From positions 210,553 through 274,552 of the forward strand of contig JAKVBI010000001.1 in assembly GCA_022447545.1 (NCBI GenBank): a stretch of 64,000 bases of DNA. Reading direction: 5' to 3'. This document shows, piece by piece, positions 53,300-61,463 of this stretch (position 1 is its first letter; each line of letters begins with the position of its first letter). Below the pieces are notes generated by a model, which made no database searches, was not told the DNA's origin, and saw only the letters and a list, made by a program, of their open reading frames with translations. This DNA is from Myxococcota bacterium. Its GTDB lineage: Bacteria; Myxococcota_A; UBA9160; SMWR01. A program made the translations under genes and the position numbers.

Positions 53300-55159
53300 T
53301 TAGTCGGCGCCGTCGTCCGCCTGCTCCTCCACCGGTCGCCATCCGGCTGCGGCCAGGGCCGACTCCGCATCACGTCGCTCGGGCCCATACACGGCGATAG
53401 TTCCGCGATCTCCCTCCAACAGTTTGAAGCCCTCGTTCATGGGCGTGATCTCGCGACCTCGTTGGATACTCAGGATGACGTACAGCTCAGTAGCATTTTC
53501 GGCGGACGGTGTGTCCTCTTCGAGCCCATGGAACTCCCACTCCCCGGTATCAATCTCCCCACGGCGGGCACGAACATCCCAGCGCTCGACGTCGTGAGGG
53601 CCGTCGAAGAGCACGGCTGCCTCGCGCTGCTCGACGAGTTCGGTCGCGAGACCCGTACCCGGTTGAGACGCAGCCACAAATCCCCGGGGCACCGAGAACC
53701 TCTCTCGAGCTCGGCTGACGAAAACACCGTTGAGCATTTGATTTGGAGTGAGCCCTATGACGATCCCGACACCGTCGAATCGGGCTCGAAGCAAAGTTCG
53801 CTCCTGCAACGCATTTCCAAAAACGACTGGAAAGTCCGCTTCCTCGGCGCGGCGGCAGTTGGCGGGATTCGAGTCGAGGAAAAGCACACTGCGACCAGCA
53901 GCGCGGAGGCTCTCGGCCAGGGCGAGCCCGAGCCCCTGGGCACCGAGGATCGCCACGGTATTGCGATCGGGAAGCCTCAACCCGAGAAGCGATGCCACAG
54001 GCGGTCCGGTCACTCCGGCCAGCACCACCGTAACCCCGATGGTGAGAAAAACGAGCGCCTGGAGTTCCGAAGCACCTGACACACCGGCCTGTTCGAGCGC
54101 TCTACCTGATACCGATGCAACCGCTGCTGCCACGATACCGCGAGGTGCGATCCAGCCGATGAAGAGCCGTTCGCGAATCGAGAGATCCGACGAACGCGTA
54201 CAAAGCCAGACCGAGAGTGGCCGCACCACGAGAACCAGAAGTCCCACCACGACCAGGCCTCGCCAGCCGAGCGCTTGCAGGTCCGCGAAACGAACATCCG
54301 CTGCGAGCAGAACGAACAACAACCCAATGGCCAAAATGGTCAATTGATCCTTGAACTCCCGCAGATCGCGATCGACGCGAGTGCGGAGGTTTCCCACGAC
54401 GACTCCCGCCAAGGTCACTGCGAGGATCCCGCTGTGTTCGACGACGGCATCACAACCTTTGGCAAGAAGCAGAACCGCTGCCAGGACAAACACATTTGCG
54501 TGTCCATCGGGAAGAGTGGAACGCCTCCGCAGAAGCATCGCCATGAGCCAACCCGCCGCCCCCCCTGCCAGTGCGCCGAACCCCACACGGGCAATCAACA
54601 CTCCGCCCTCCACGGCCAGGGACCCGGTTCCTGGGGAAAGCGCAATTTCGAGGAGGAGCACGGCCAGCAGTGCCCCTACGGGATCGATCAGAACCCCCTC
54701 GGCCTCAAGAACCGTCGCCACGCGGGGACGAAGTCTGAGTTCCTCGATGAGGGGTCCAATCACGGTGGGGCCAGTGACGGCCACGAGTCCCCCAAACAAC
54801 AGGGCAATCGTCCCTCCCCATGGGAAAACCAGGACAACCGCCAGGGCACCTCCCACAACCGTCACCAACGATCCCAAAACGATCAGGCGGCGAATGGCGA
54901 TCTGCTCCCGCCGCAGGCGCGAGATCTCGAGATTCAGACCCCCTTCGAACAGGATGAGAGCGACTGCCAGGTCGACGATCTCATACAGATTGCTGCCGAG
55001 GGTGGTGGGCACCACCCAGCCCAGGCCATCGGGACCAAGAGCTGCCCCAGCAACCAGCAGCAGCACGATGCCGGGCACCCTCACGCGTCGAGCCAGGGCT
55101 TGGGCGGCCACGCCCGCCGCCAGAGCCGTCACCAGCGTGAGATCGGATTGGGGACTCAT
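53300..55159 (-). CDS. CPA1-type cation:proton antiporter with TrkA-N domain
   Basis: 619 residues. The first about 395 residues form about 12 membrane helices, with the ion-binding LIDPVGALLA and VTGPTVIGPL segments of NhaP/CPA1-type antiporters. A soluble TrkA-N (RCK) domain follows (AILGAQGLGLALAESL, LFLDSNPANCRRAEEADFPV), able to bind NAD(H) or nucleotides and gate transport. The last 110 residues resemble a TrkA-C-like end. It exchanges sodium or potassium for protons across the inner membrane. It converges on the dienelactone hydrolase gene. Confidence 0.93.
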   Translation of the reverse strand: MSPQSDLTLVTALAAGVAAQALARRVRVPGIVLLLVAGAALGPDGLGWVVPTTLGSNLYEIVDLAVALILFEGGLNLEISRLRREQIAIRRLIVLGSLVTVVGGALAVVLVFPWGGTIALLFGGLVAVTGPTVIGPLIEELRLRPRVATVLEAEGVLIDPVGALLAVLLLEIALSPGTGSLAVEGGVLIARVGFGALAGGAAGWLMAMLLRRRSTLPDGHANVFVLAAVLLLAKGCDAVVEHSGILAVTLAGVVVGNLRTRVDRDLREFKDQLTILAIGLLFVLLAADVRFADLQALGWRGLVVVGLLVLVVRPLSVWLCTRSSDLSIRERLFIGWIAPRGIVAAAVASVSGRALEQAGVSGASELQALVFLTIGVTVVLAGVTGPPVASLLGLRLPDRNTVAILGAQGLGLALAESLRAAGRSVLFLDSNPANCRRAEEADFPVVFGNALQERTLLRARFDGVGIVIGLTPNQMLNGVFVSRARERFSVPRGFVAASQPGTGLATELVEQREAAVLFDGPHDVERWDVRARRGEIDTGEWEFHGLEEDTPSAENATELYVILSIQRGREITPMNEGFKLLEGDRGTIAVYGPERRDAESALAAAGWRPVEEQADDGAD

Positions 55160-55372
55160 CGGGAAGCAGACTACCCCGGCCGGGTCACGGCTCCATGCCG
55201 GGAAATCCGACCGAAGCGAAACTTTTTGCTGGGAGCCGGGTTCACAGGGTCATGGGGCGTTCGAAGCGCCAGACGAGGGGAGCACGACATGAATCAATCG
55301 ACACGGAACGAGACCTGGGCCGAGGGTTCACCCAGACGTCGACAAATCGGTAACAGAGGGAGGGCACGAACC

Positions 55373-55579
55373 ATGAGGAGCTGGGGGGGCCTCACTCTGA
55401 GCAGCCTCGTTCTCGCCGTCATGCTGATGGGCTGCACCACTCACGTGCGGGCGACCCCGGGAAAGCATCGTGTGGTCGTGAAACCGCGACCCGTTGGCAG
55501 CGTCGTGGTCCACAAAACCCACCGTCACCGGCACGGTTGCTGGCGGTCACTGGGCCGCTGGATCTGCCCGGTCCCCTGA
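55373..55579 (+). CDS. Small lipoprotein, basic
   Basis: 68 residues. A type II signal with lipobox LMGC is followed by a basic, histidine-rich mature part of about 45 residues (HRVVVKPRPVGSVVVHKTHRHRHG, in part) that ends with CWRSLGRWICPVP. The ATG at 55373 follows AGGGAGGG. It resembles small envelope lipoproteins with a basic tail, with no known function. It is convergent with the PspC gene. Confidence 0.65.
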   Translation: MRSWGGLTLSSLVLAVMLMGCTTHVRATPGKHRVVVKPRPVGSVVVHKTHRHRHGCWRSLGRWICPVP

Positions 55580-55633
55580 GGGGCGAAAAACTCGTGGACC
55601 CGGCTTCCTCCAGGGCACCCCCTGCACTCACCC

Positions 55634-55846
55634 TCAGCGCACCTCCCACTCATCCCGCTCGGGCATCAACACCCAGAGCACCAGGTAGACGAGGATTCCG
55701 GGAAACGCGGCCGAGAGCAGAGAGAATCCAACGTAGGCGATGCGAACCAGTGTGGGGTCCCACCCCAACCACTCAGCGATGCCCCCGCAGACACCGGCGA
55801 CCATCCGGGAGTCCACGGAGCGCTTCAGTCCGCTTCGGGCCTCCAT
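55634..55846 (-). CDS. PspC domain protein
   Basis: 70 residues. The sequence RMVAGVCGGIAEWLGWDPTLVRIAYV is the PspC core, followed by a hydrophobic helix ending VLWVLMPERDEW. PspC-type proteins are inner-membrane components of the phage-shock response or toxins under loss of control. The ATG at 55846 follows GGGAGGG. It stands alone; no pspA or pspB gene is nearby. Confidence 0.9.
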   Translation of the reverse strand: MEARSGLKRSVDSRMVAGVCGGIAEWLGWDPTLVRIAYVGFSLLSAAFPGILVYLVLWVLMPERDEWEVR

Positions 55847-55852
55847 ACCCAA

Positions 55853-56460
55853 CCCTCCCTGGAAAGAATGGGTCTATAAGGACCCACTTTGCTGCCTGTC
55901 GACCGACCGTGTGTCGATCAAAATTCGTTTCGAGGTGTACCACGATCCGCGGCCCATGCCCCCCCCGCCTCAACCCGGCGCCCCACCTGCGACCCCATAC
56001 GCGTCACGAAACCGGGACAACGTCTCTCACCCGGGCCTGCCACCGCTGCCCACTGCAGCGTCCATCTCACAAATTGTAGTTTTTTCAACACATCTCAAGG
56101 AGGGATCTGGGGGCTGGCCAACCCTCGGGACCTGGACCCGACCGGAGCGCAGATTTGCAGAGACCGGCCTCTCCGAGCGAAAGGGAGGAAGGCAGCCAAC
56201 CCGGGGACGAGGTTCGTCAGAGCCCACCCCCATGGACCCACGCCCAGTCGGCTACCGAGAGGTCCCTCGGGGACGGTGAAAACGGGGACGGTGTGCTGAG
56301 CGATTGCGGGATCCGATCCGTATAATCGGACGCGTAGATGGGGCCCGCGCGATGCTGAGGCATCTGAACGCCTGGCGCGGGGATTGAGGAGCCTTCGGGC
56401 ACGAATCGACGCCGGGCGTGGTCCACCCTCGCGCGGACGTAGGGTTCGAAACATCATTTT
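55853..56460. other. Intergenic region upstream of the lipid-synthase operon
   Basis: 608 bases between the PspC gene and the KAS III gene. I find no gene with coding-like composition. It contains an exact TATAAT at 56321-56326, about 135 bases before the first gene, but no good -35 box at 16-18 bases. A GGGGACGGTG sequence is directly repeated near 56270-56293. The length and position make it a likely promoter and leader region for the operon. Confidence 0.5.
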
Positions 56461-57480
56461 GTGGTGGGTGCTGTCTTGACGCTGTTCCTCCATGGGGTGG
56501 GTCACTTCCATCCAAGCAACGAGATCACCAACACATTTCTCGAAGAACTCGATATCGGGACCAGCGACAGCTGGATCCTCGAACGGGTCGGGATCCGGTC
56601 GCGTCGCACGGTGCTCCCGCTCGATTACATCCGAGAAACCCGCAACCAGGATGTACGAGCCGGCGACCAACTCAAGGAATTCAGCACTTTCGAGATGAGT
56701 GCCCGCGCGGCGGAAATGGCCCTCGAGCGTGCAGGACTCGCACTCACCGATGTCGGAATGATCCTGTGTGGTAGCTCTGCATCCGATTACGCGTCTCCAG
56801 CAGACGCTTGCATGGTCGCGAAGGAACTTGACATCGACATTCCTGCATTCGACGTCAATTCCGCGTGCACCAGTTTTCTGGCACAGATACACCTGCTCGG
56901 GATGATGCAGCCCGACAAACTCCCAGAGTTCGTTCTCGTCTGCGGCTCCGACTCCCTCACCAAGACGGTCGACTACTCGGATCGCTCCGCTGCGGTTCTC
57001 TGGGGAGATGGCGCGGCGGCGGCAATCTTGTCGACGAAAGCTCCCTGCAGCCGAACCATCACAGGAACGGCTCTCGAATCGCGTCCCACGGCCGGCGATA
57101 AAGTCATCGTTCCACGCGTAGGGCATTTCGCCCAAGAGGGCCGCACCGTCCAAAGCTTCGCAATCCGAAAGACTGCGGCCGGTTTCGAAAAGCTTCGCGA
57201 GGAGTTCGAAAGTGCCGATCGCACACTGCACTTCGTGGGCCACCAGGCCAATCTTCGCATGCTCGAAGCCGTCTGCCGCCGCTGCGAGATTCCCGATGAA
57301 CGCCACCATTTCAACGTCGAGTGGTACGGCAATACGGGTGCCGCGAGTTCAGCCTCGATCATCTCGATGAACTGGGACAAATGGCAACCGCACGATGACA
57401 TTGCCGTGATCGGGGTCGGGGCAGGCTTGACCTGGTCCAGGTATCTCATCCGATTCGGAAGCCCTGGGGAACAAGAGTGA
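56461..57480 (+). CDS. 3-oxoacyl-ACP synthase III (KAS III) type ketosynthase
   Basis: 339 residues. Cys136 is in the nucleophile segment DVNSACTSF, His261 in GHQANLRML, and Asn291 in WYGNTGAASSAS, the full KAS III triad. KAS III starts fatty-acid chains from an acyl-CoA primer and malonyl-ACP. GTG codons at 56461 and 56464 and a TTG at 56476 all could start it. It opens a plus-strand operon and its stop overlaps the next gene's GTG by 4 bases. It diverges from the primary FabH sequence pattern, so primer choice may differ. Confidence 0.9.
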   Translation: MVGAVLTLFLHGVGHFHPSNEITNTFLEELDIGTSDSWILERVGIRSRRTVLPLDYIRETRNQDVRAGDQLKEFSTFEMSARAAEMALERAGLALTDVGMILCGSSASDYASPADACMVAKELDIDIPAFDVNSACTSFLAQIHLLGMMQPDKLPEFVLVCGSDSLTKTVDYSDRSAAVLWGDGAAAAILSTKAPCSRTITGTALESRPTAGDKVIVPRVGHFAQEGRTVQSFAIRKTAAGFEKLREEFESADRTLHFVGHQANLRMLEAVCRRCEIPDERHHFNVEWYGNTGAASSASIISMNWDKWQPHDDIAVIGVGAGLTWSRYLIRFGSPGEQE

Positions 57481-58067
57481 AGTACCGCGAGTTTCTCGAG
57501 CAGGAATCTTTCGCGAAGGAGGAAATCATTGCCTTCGCGAACGGTACGCTCGTCGAGGACGCTCCCGACGAGTTCACCGCCCGGCTCCCGCTGCCTCCGA
57601 TGCTGATGTTGGACCGCGTCCTATCCATCGAAGCCGACGGAAACCGCGGTCGTATCGTGGCAGAACGGGACGTCCATTTGGACGACTGGTTCTTCCAGTG
57701 CCACTTCCGAGACGATCCGGTCCAACCCGGTTGTCTGGGCGTCGATGGCGTCTGGCAGTTGATCGGGTTCTACTGCAATTGGCGCGGAGGACTGGGGTCT
57801 GGGCGAGCACTGGGCTGTGGCGCCGTGGAGTTCTCGGGTCAGATCCGTCCTCACGATCAGATCGTGCGCTACGAAGTCTCCATTCGTCGGTACACCGAAC
57901 TCCCGAACTCGGGAGCCGCCATGGCGATCGGTGACGCAAAGCTTCTCGTCGATGACGTGGAGATCTACACCGTCGAGAAGGCCAAGGTCGGCCTGTTTAC
58001 GGGTATCGGATACCACGACTACCCGAACATGTCGGAAAATGCGTCCGGCGGAAGGATGGAACCTTGA
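57477..58067 (+). CDS. FabA-type 3-hydroxyacyl-ACP dehydratase
   Basis: 196 residues, GTG start. Recognised by CHFRDDPVQPGCLGVDGVWQL with catalytic His76 and Asp90, and KVGLFTGI in the C-terminal strand. FabA dehydrates 3-hydroxyacyl-ACP and can isomerise trans-2 to cis-3, which leads to unsaturated fatty acids. It has an extended N-terminus relative to a minimal hotdog. Coupled to KAS III by GTGA and to the next gene by a TTGA overlap. Isomerase activity is plausible but unproven. Confidence 0.92.
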   Translation: MKYREFLEQESFAKEEIIAFANGTLVEDAPDEFTARLPLPPMLMLDRVLSIEADGNRGRIVAERDVHLDDWFFQCHFRDDPVQPGCLGVDGVWQLIGFYCNWRGGLGSGRALGCGAVEFSGQIRPHDQIVRYEVSIRRYTELPNSGAAMAIGDAKLLVDDVEIYTVEKAKVGLFTGIGYHDYPNMSENASGGRMEP

Positions 58068-58531
58068 GCCATTCGGGAGCGCCTCTGACGGCCGCGGAAG
58101 TGATGAAGCTGATCCCCCAGCGCGACCCTTTTTTGTTCATCGATGAAATTCTGGAAATCGATGAGGAGCATGTCGTCGCCTCTTATCGTTGGAGACCCGA
58201 CGCCGATTTCTACCAAGGCCATTTTCCGGGGAATCCAGTCACACCCGGTGTTCTCCTGATCGAGTCCATGGCTCAGGCCAGCGTCGTTGCTCTCGGCCTC
58301 TACCTGGTCACGCAAACCCATTCCGTCGAAGAAGCGAGGAAATTCTTGACTGTGTTCACCGATGCCAATGTCGAGTTTTCCGGAATCGTACGCCCCGGCG
58401 ACGAGGTGAAGATTACTGCTCGAAAGCAATTCTACCGTCGAATGAAACTCCGATCGGAAGCGGAAATGACCTTGTCCGATGGAACCCTGGTCTGCTCCGG
58501 AGTCCTGTCGGGCATGGGGATTCCTCAGTGA
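58064..58531 (+). CDS. FabZ-type 3-hydroxyacyl-ACP dehydratase
   Basis: 155 residues, TTG start preceded by GGAAGG. Conserved GHFPGNPVTPGVLLIESMAQAS gives His53 and Glu67, the FabZ catalytic pair; the start IPQRDPFLFID is family-typical. It dehydrates short to medium 3-hydroxyacyl-ACPs. Presence of both a FabA and a FabZ in one operon suggests different chain lengths or products. The stop overlaps the KAS II start (GTGA). Confidence 0.92.
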   Translation: MSHSGAPLTAAEVMKLIPQRDPFLFIDEILEIDEEHVVASYRWRPDADFYQGHFPGNPVTPGVLLIESMAQASVVALGLYLVTQTHSVEEARKFLTVFTDANVEFSGIVRPGDEVKITARKQFYRRMKLRSEAEMTLSDGTLVCSGVLSGMGIPQ

Positions 58532-59808
58532 GGACTCGAGTCGTCGTCACAGGTCTCGGGGTTGTAGCACCCAACGGCAACGACCCGCAGGAGTTCGAGC
58601 GCTCTTTGCGCGAGGGGCGATCGGGGGTAGGCGCCAATCTCAGCATGGAAGAATTCAAGTTCGCCTGTCGTGTCGCCGCAGTGCCCCAGCGGACGGACGA
58701 GATCGCTGCAGAAATGTTCGGCGAAGACGAACTCATGGCCATGAATTCAAGCCACCGATACTGCTCCATCGCATCGATTCAGGCCTGGCAGGACGCCGGG
58801 CTCGAGCGTCCGGATCCCGAAGGCGACGAGGTGGACTGGGACACGGGCGCCTTTCTCGGAACAGGCGTGGGTGGTATGGACACGATGGGCGAGAGAGTCG
58901 TGCCCTTCACTGATGGTGGGCGCGTGAGACGCCTGGGCAGCACCGCTGTCGAGCAGGTCATGGCCAGCGGCATTTCGGCCCGCGTATCCGGGCAACTCGC
59001 CCTGGGAAACCAGGTGACGACCAATTCCAGTGCCTGCAGCACAGGCGCCGAAGCCATTGCCGAGGGAGCGGCGCGGATCCGTGCGGGCCTGGCCCAGCGC
59101 ATGCTGTGCGGTGGAGCCGAAGGGGCAAGCCACTATATCTGGGCTGGTTTCGACGCCATGCGCGTGCTCTGCCGAAATTTCAACGACGCTCCCGAACAGG
59201 CATCCCGGCCCATGAGTGCGAGCGCGGCGGGTTTCGTTCCCGGCGCCGGCGCCGGGGTGGTCATGCTCGAAAATCTCGATTCTGCTCTCGAGCGGGGTGC
59301 GCGAATCTACGCAGAAGTCCTGGGAGCCGCGGTCAACTGTGGTGGACACCGGGGTGGAGGGAGCATGACAGCCCCCAACCCCGAGGGTGTCGTGCGATGT
59401 ATTCGCAGTGCTCTCGCCGACGCAGGAGTCGACCCCTCGGAGATCGATTTCATCAACGGACACCTCACCGCAACCGGGGCGGACCCCAAGGAGATCGCCT
59501 CGTGGTCGAGGGCGCTCGGTCGAGGGGCGGAGAATTTTCCTCCGATCACTTCAACCAAATCCATGATCGGACACACTCTGGGTGCCGCAGGTGCCATCGA
59601 ATCCGTCGCCACCATCCTGATGCTCTCGGGCGGATTCATCCACCCTTCAATCAATTGTGTGGACCGACATCCGGAAATCGAGGCCTTCTCCGCATCGATC
59701 CCCGACAACGCACTCGATCTTCCGAATGCCCGCACAGCCATCAAGGCGGGCTTCGGTTTCGGCGATGTGAACTCATCGCTCGTTTTCCGCAAGTTCGAAG
59801 ATGCTTGA
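58528..59808 (+). CDS. 3-oxoacyl-ACP synthase II (KAS I/II) type ketosynthase
   Basis: 426 residues, GTG start coupled to fabZ. The Cys-His-His triad is present: Cys170 in NSSACSTGAEA, His312 in INGHLTATGADP and His349 in SMIGHTLGAAG. The second motif reads GHLTATG in place of the usual AHGTST, marking a separate subgroup of KAS enzymes. These extend acyl-ACP with malonyl-ACP. The DGGRVRRLGS and MTAPNP regions are intact, so activity is expected. The ACP gene follows after 32 bases. Confidence 0.9.
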   Translation: MRTRVVVTGLGVVAPNGNDPQEFERSLREGRSGVGANLSMEEFKFACRVAAVPQRTDEIAAEMFGEDELMAMNSSHRYCSIASIQAWQDAGLERPDPEGDEVDWDTGAFLGTGVGGMDTMGERVVPFTDGGRVRRLGSTAVEQVMASGISARVSGQLALGNQVTTNSSACSTGAEAIAEGAARIRAGLAQRMLCGGAEGASHYIWAGFDAMRVLCRNFNDAPEQASRPMSASAAGFVPGAGAGVVMLENLDSALERGARIYAEVLGAAVNCGGHRGGGSMTAPNPEGVVRCIRSALADAGVDPSEIDFINGHLTATGADPKEIASWSRALGRGAENFPPITSTKSMIGHTLGAAGAIESVATILMLSGGFIHPSINCVDRHPEIEAFSASIPDNALDLPNARTAIKAGFGFGDVNSSLVFRKFEDA

Positions 59809-59840
59809 CCGTTTCAGCAACTGAACCATAGAGGACAAAC

Positions 59841-60089
59841 ATGACTGAAGATGATGCTCTAGAACGTGTCGTAAAGATCTTGACCCCGCATGTGCGCAAT
59901 GAAGAGGCACTTGCAAACGTCAGCGCCGAGACGAACATTCTCGACGATCTCAAGGTGAATTCCGCCAGGTTGGTCGATGTCGTGCTCGCTTTCGAGGATG
60001 AGTTCGACATCGAGATCCCCGATGAGGATGTCGATAGTGTGAACACGGTGGGTGACTGCGTGAAGCTCATCGTCGGCAAGGCCAATTAG
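59841..60089 (+). CDS. Acyl carrier protein
   Basis: 82 residues, acidic, four-helix pattern. The attachment site is LKVNSARLVDVV: Ser41 should carry the phosphopantetheine, but the usual DSL is NSA. An AGAGGA site precedes the ATG. In the operon it is next to KAS II, the PlsC-type acyltransferase and a phosphopantetheinyl transferase, so it is likely the dedicated carrier of this pathway. Loss of the aspartate before the serine is uncommon and may match a dedicated transferase. Confidence 0.88.
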   Translation: MTEDDALERVVKILTPHVRNEEALANVSAETNILDDLKVNSARLVDVVLAFEDEFDIEIPDEDVDSVNTVGDCVKLIVGKAN

Positions 60090-60097
60090 AGCGGCCG

Positions 60098-60853
60098 TTG
60101 GGAGCAGTTGAGCTCACCCTCCGCGGCCGAGCTTCGTTGGTTCTCCAACGTGAGATCGGCCGGCTGCTCGGGCCCATCTGGATTCCCATCGTCGCCTTCT
60201 TGGTTCGTGTCGCCTTCGGGTGGCGTTTCGCTGACCTCCAGACGACACGCGAGACATACAAGAGGCTGCGCTCGGCGTCCTCGAGCCCACTTCTGATCTG
60301 TGCAAACCACCTGACGATGGTGGATTCAGCGCTGATCGCAGTCGCTCTGGGTGGGCCGGGGTGGTACATCGGTCGCTTCGCTTCGCTGCCATGGAACACT
60401 CCGGCTCGGGAGAGCTTTGCCAGTACCTGGTACTCCAAAGCCCTCGTTTATCTGATGAAGTGCATCCCCGTCTCACGCGGGGGCGACCGGCGTGAAATTG
60501 GGGAGGTGTTGAGCCGGATTTCCTGGCTGCTCAGTGTGGGCGAAACCGCCTTGATCTTTCCCGAAGGGGGTCGGAGTCGAACGACGCGTGTCGATACAGC
60601 CGCCGTCACCTACGGGGTGGGGCGCATTGTGCGTGCTGTGCCGGATTGTCGAGTCCTGTGCGTGTACCTGCGGGGCGAACACCAGGCCGACTACACGACG
60701 CTGCCGCAGCGCGGGGACCGGTTCCATGTCTCACTTCGGTCCCTGGAGCCGAAAACCACGAAACGGGGTCTCAGAGCATCGCTGGACATCTCCCAGCAGA
60801 TCCTCTCCCAACTCGAAGAGATGGAGAACGAGTACTTCGATGATCGGAAATGA
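60098..60853 (+). CDS. PlsC-type lysophospholipid/1-acyl-glycerol-3-phosphate acyltransferase
   Basis: 251 residues, TTG start 8 bases after the ACP stop. Motif I is NHLTMVD (HX4D), motif II is in KCIPVSRGGDR, and motif III is FPEGGRSR. One membrane segment (about residues 22-44) lies near the N-terminus. These enzymes transfer acyl groups from acyl-ACP or acyl-CoA to a lysolipid or other hydroxyl. It overlaps the next gene by 14 bases. In this operon it could move the finished acyl chain onto a lipid backbone. Confidence 0.9.
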   Translation: MGAVELTLRGRASLVLQREIGRLLGPIWIPIVAFLVRVAFGWRFADLQTTRETYKRLRSASSSPLLICANHLTMVDSALIAVALGGPGWYIGRFASLPWNTPARESFASTWYSKALVYLMKCIPVSRGGDRREIGEVLSRISWLLSVGETALIFPEGGRSRTTRVDTAAVTYGVGRIVRAVPDCRVLCVYLRGEHQADYTTLPQRGDRFHVSLRSLEPKTTKRGLRASLDISQQILSQLEEMENEYFDDRK

Positions 60854-61463
60854 CATCGTCGACCTGAACGACCCGGAGACCCAGAAGAACGCACACCACC
60901 CGAGATTCGACGGGCGTGTTTTTTCCCGCTCGGAATTGATGCGACTCCGACTGAGCGGAGCCCCCCATCGACTGCGTTGGATTCTCTGGGCCGCCAAGGA
61001 GGCGGCCTACAAGGCGATGAAAAAAATTCACCCGAACTTGATCTTCTCGCCCGTTCGATTCGTCGTTCAGCTTGACCAGACCCTCCGCGGATCGGTGGAC
61101 TGTCCCAAGGGGAGCCTCGACGTGTCGGTCACCGAAGAAGCGACATCCATTCATGCCATCGCGGCCAGCGCAGCCATGGACGAGCAAACCATCCTCAGCG
61201 GAGCGGAATGGATCACGTCGGAGACCGATGGGAACGCCCAGCAACCCAGTCAGGCGGCGCGCGCACTGGCCCTTCGGAGCCTGGAGCGTCGACTCGAACT
61301 TCCCCGAGGAACATTTTCCATCGAAAAGCACGATCGAATTCCCGTGCTCTTTCAACACGGAGTACGCTCGGAATTCGACCTCTCCCTCTCCCACCACGGT
61401 CAGTTGGTGGCCTTTGCCTGTGAAATAGGTGAACGGAAAGCTCTGAAAGAGGCACACGCGTGA
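60840..61463 (+). CDS. 4'-phosphopantetheinyl transferase
   Basis: 207 residues, ATG at 60840. Early IGNDIVDL and the core WAAKEAAYKAMKK (the magnesium-binding WxxKE pattern) identify a phosphopantetheinyl transferase; SLSHHGQLVAFA is the third conserved region. It should convert the neighbouring apo-ACP to holo form. The size lies between short AcpS and Sfp types. Its stop overlaps the next gene's GTG by 4 bases (GTGA). Confidence 0.9.
   Translation: MIGNDIVDLNDPETQKNAHHPRFDGRVFSRSELMRLRLSGAPHRLRWILWAAKEAAYKAMKKIHPNLIFSPVRFVVQLDQTLRGSVDCPKGSLDVSVTEEATSIHAIAASAAMDEQTILSGAEWITSETDGNAQQPSQAARALALRSLERRLELPRGTFSIEKHDRIPVLFQHGVRSEFDLSLSHHGQLVAFACEIGERKALKEAHA

Noticed and set aside
54275-55372. 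Long plus-strand frame upstream of the small lipoprotein
   Set aside because: It lies antisense to the antiporter gene; only its last part, from the ATG at 55373 with AGGGAGGG and a lipobox, looks like a gene.
55853-56460. Overlapping open frames in the gap before the KAS III gene
   Set aside because: No ribosome sites, no recognisable domain, and amino-acid composition typical of non-coding GC-rich DNA.
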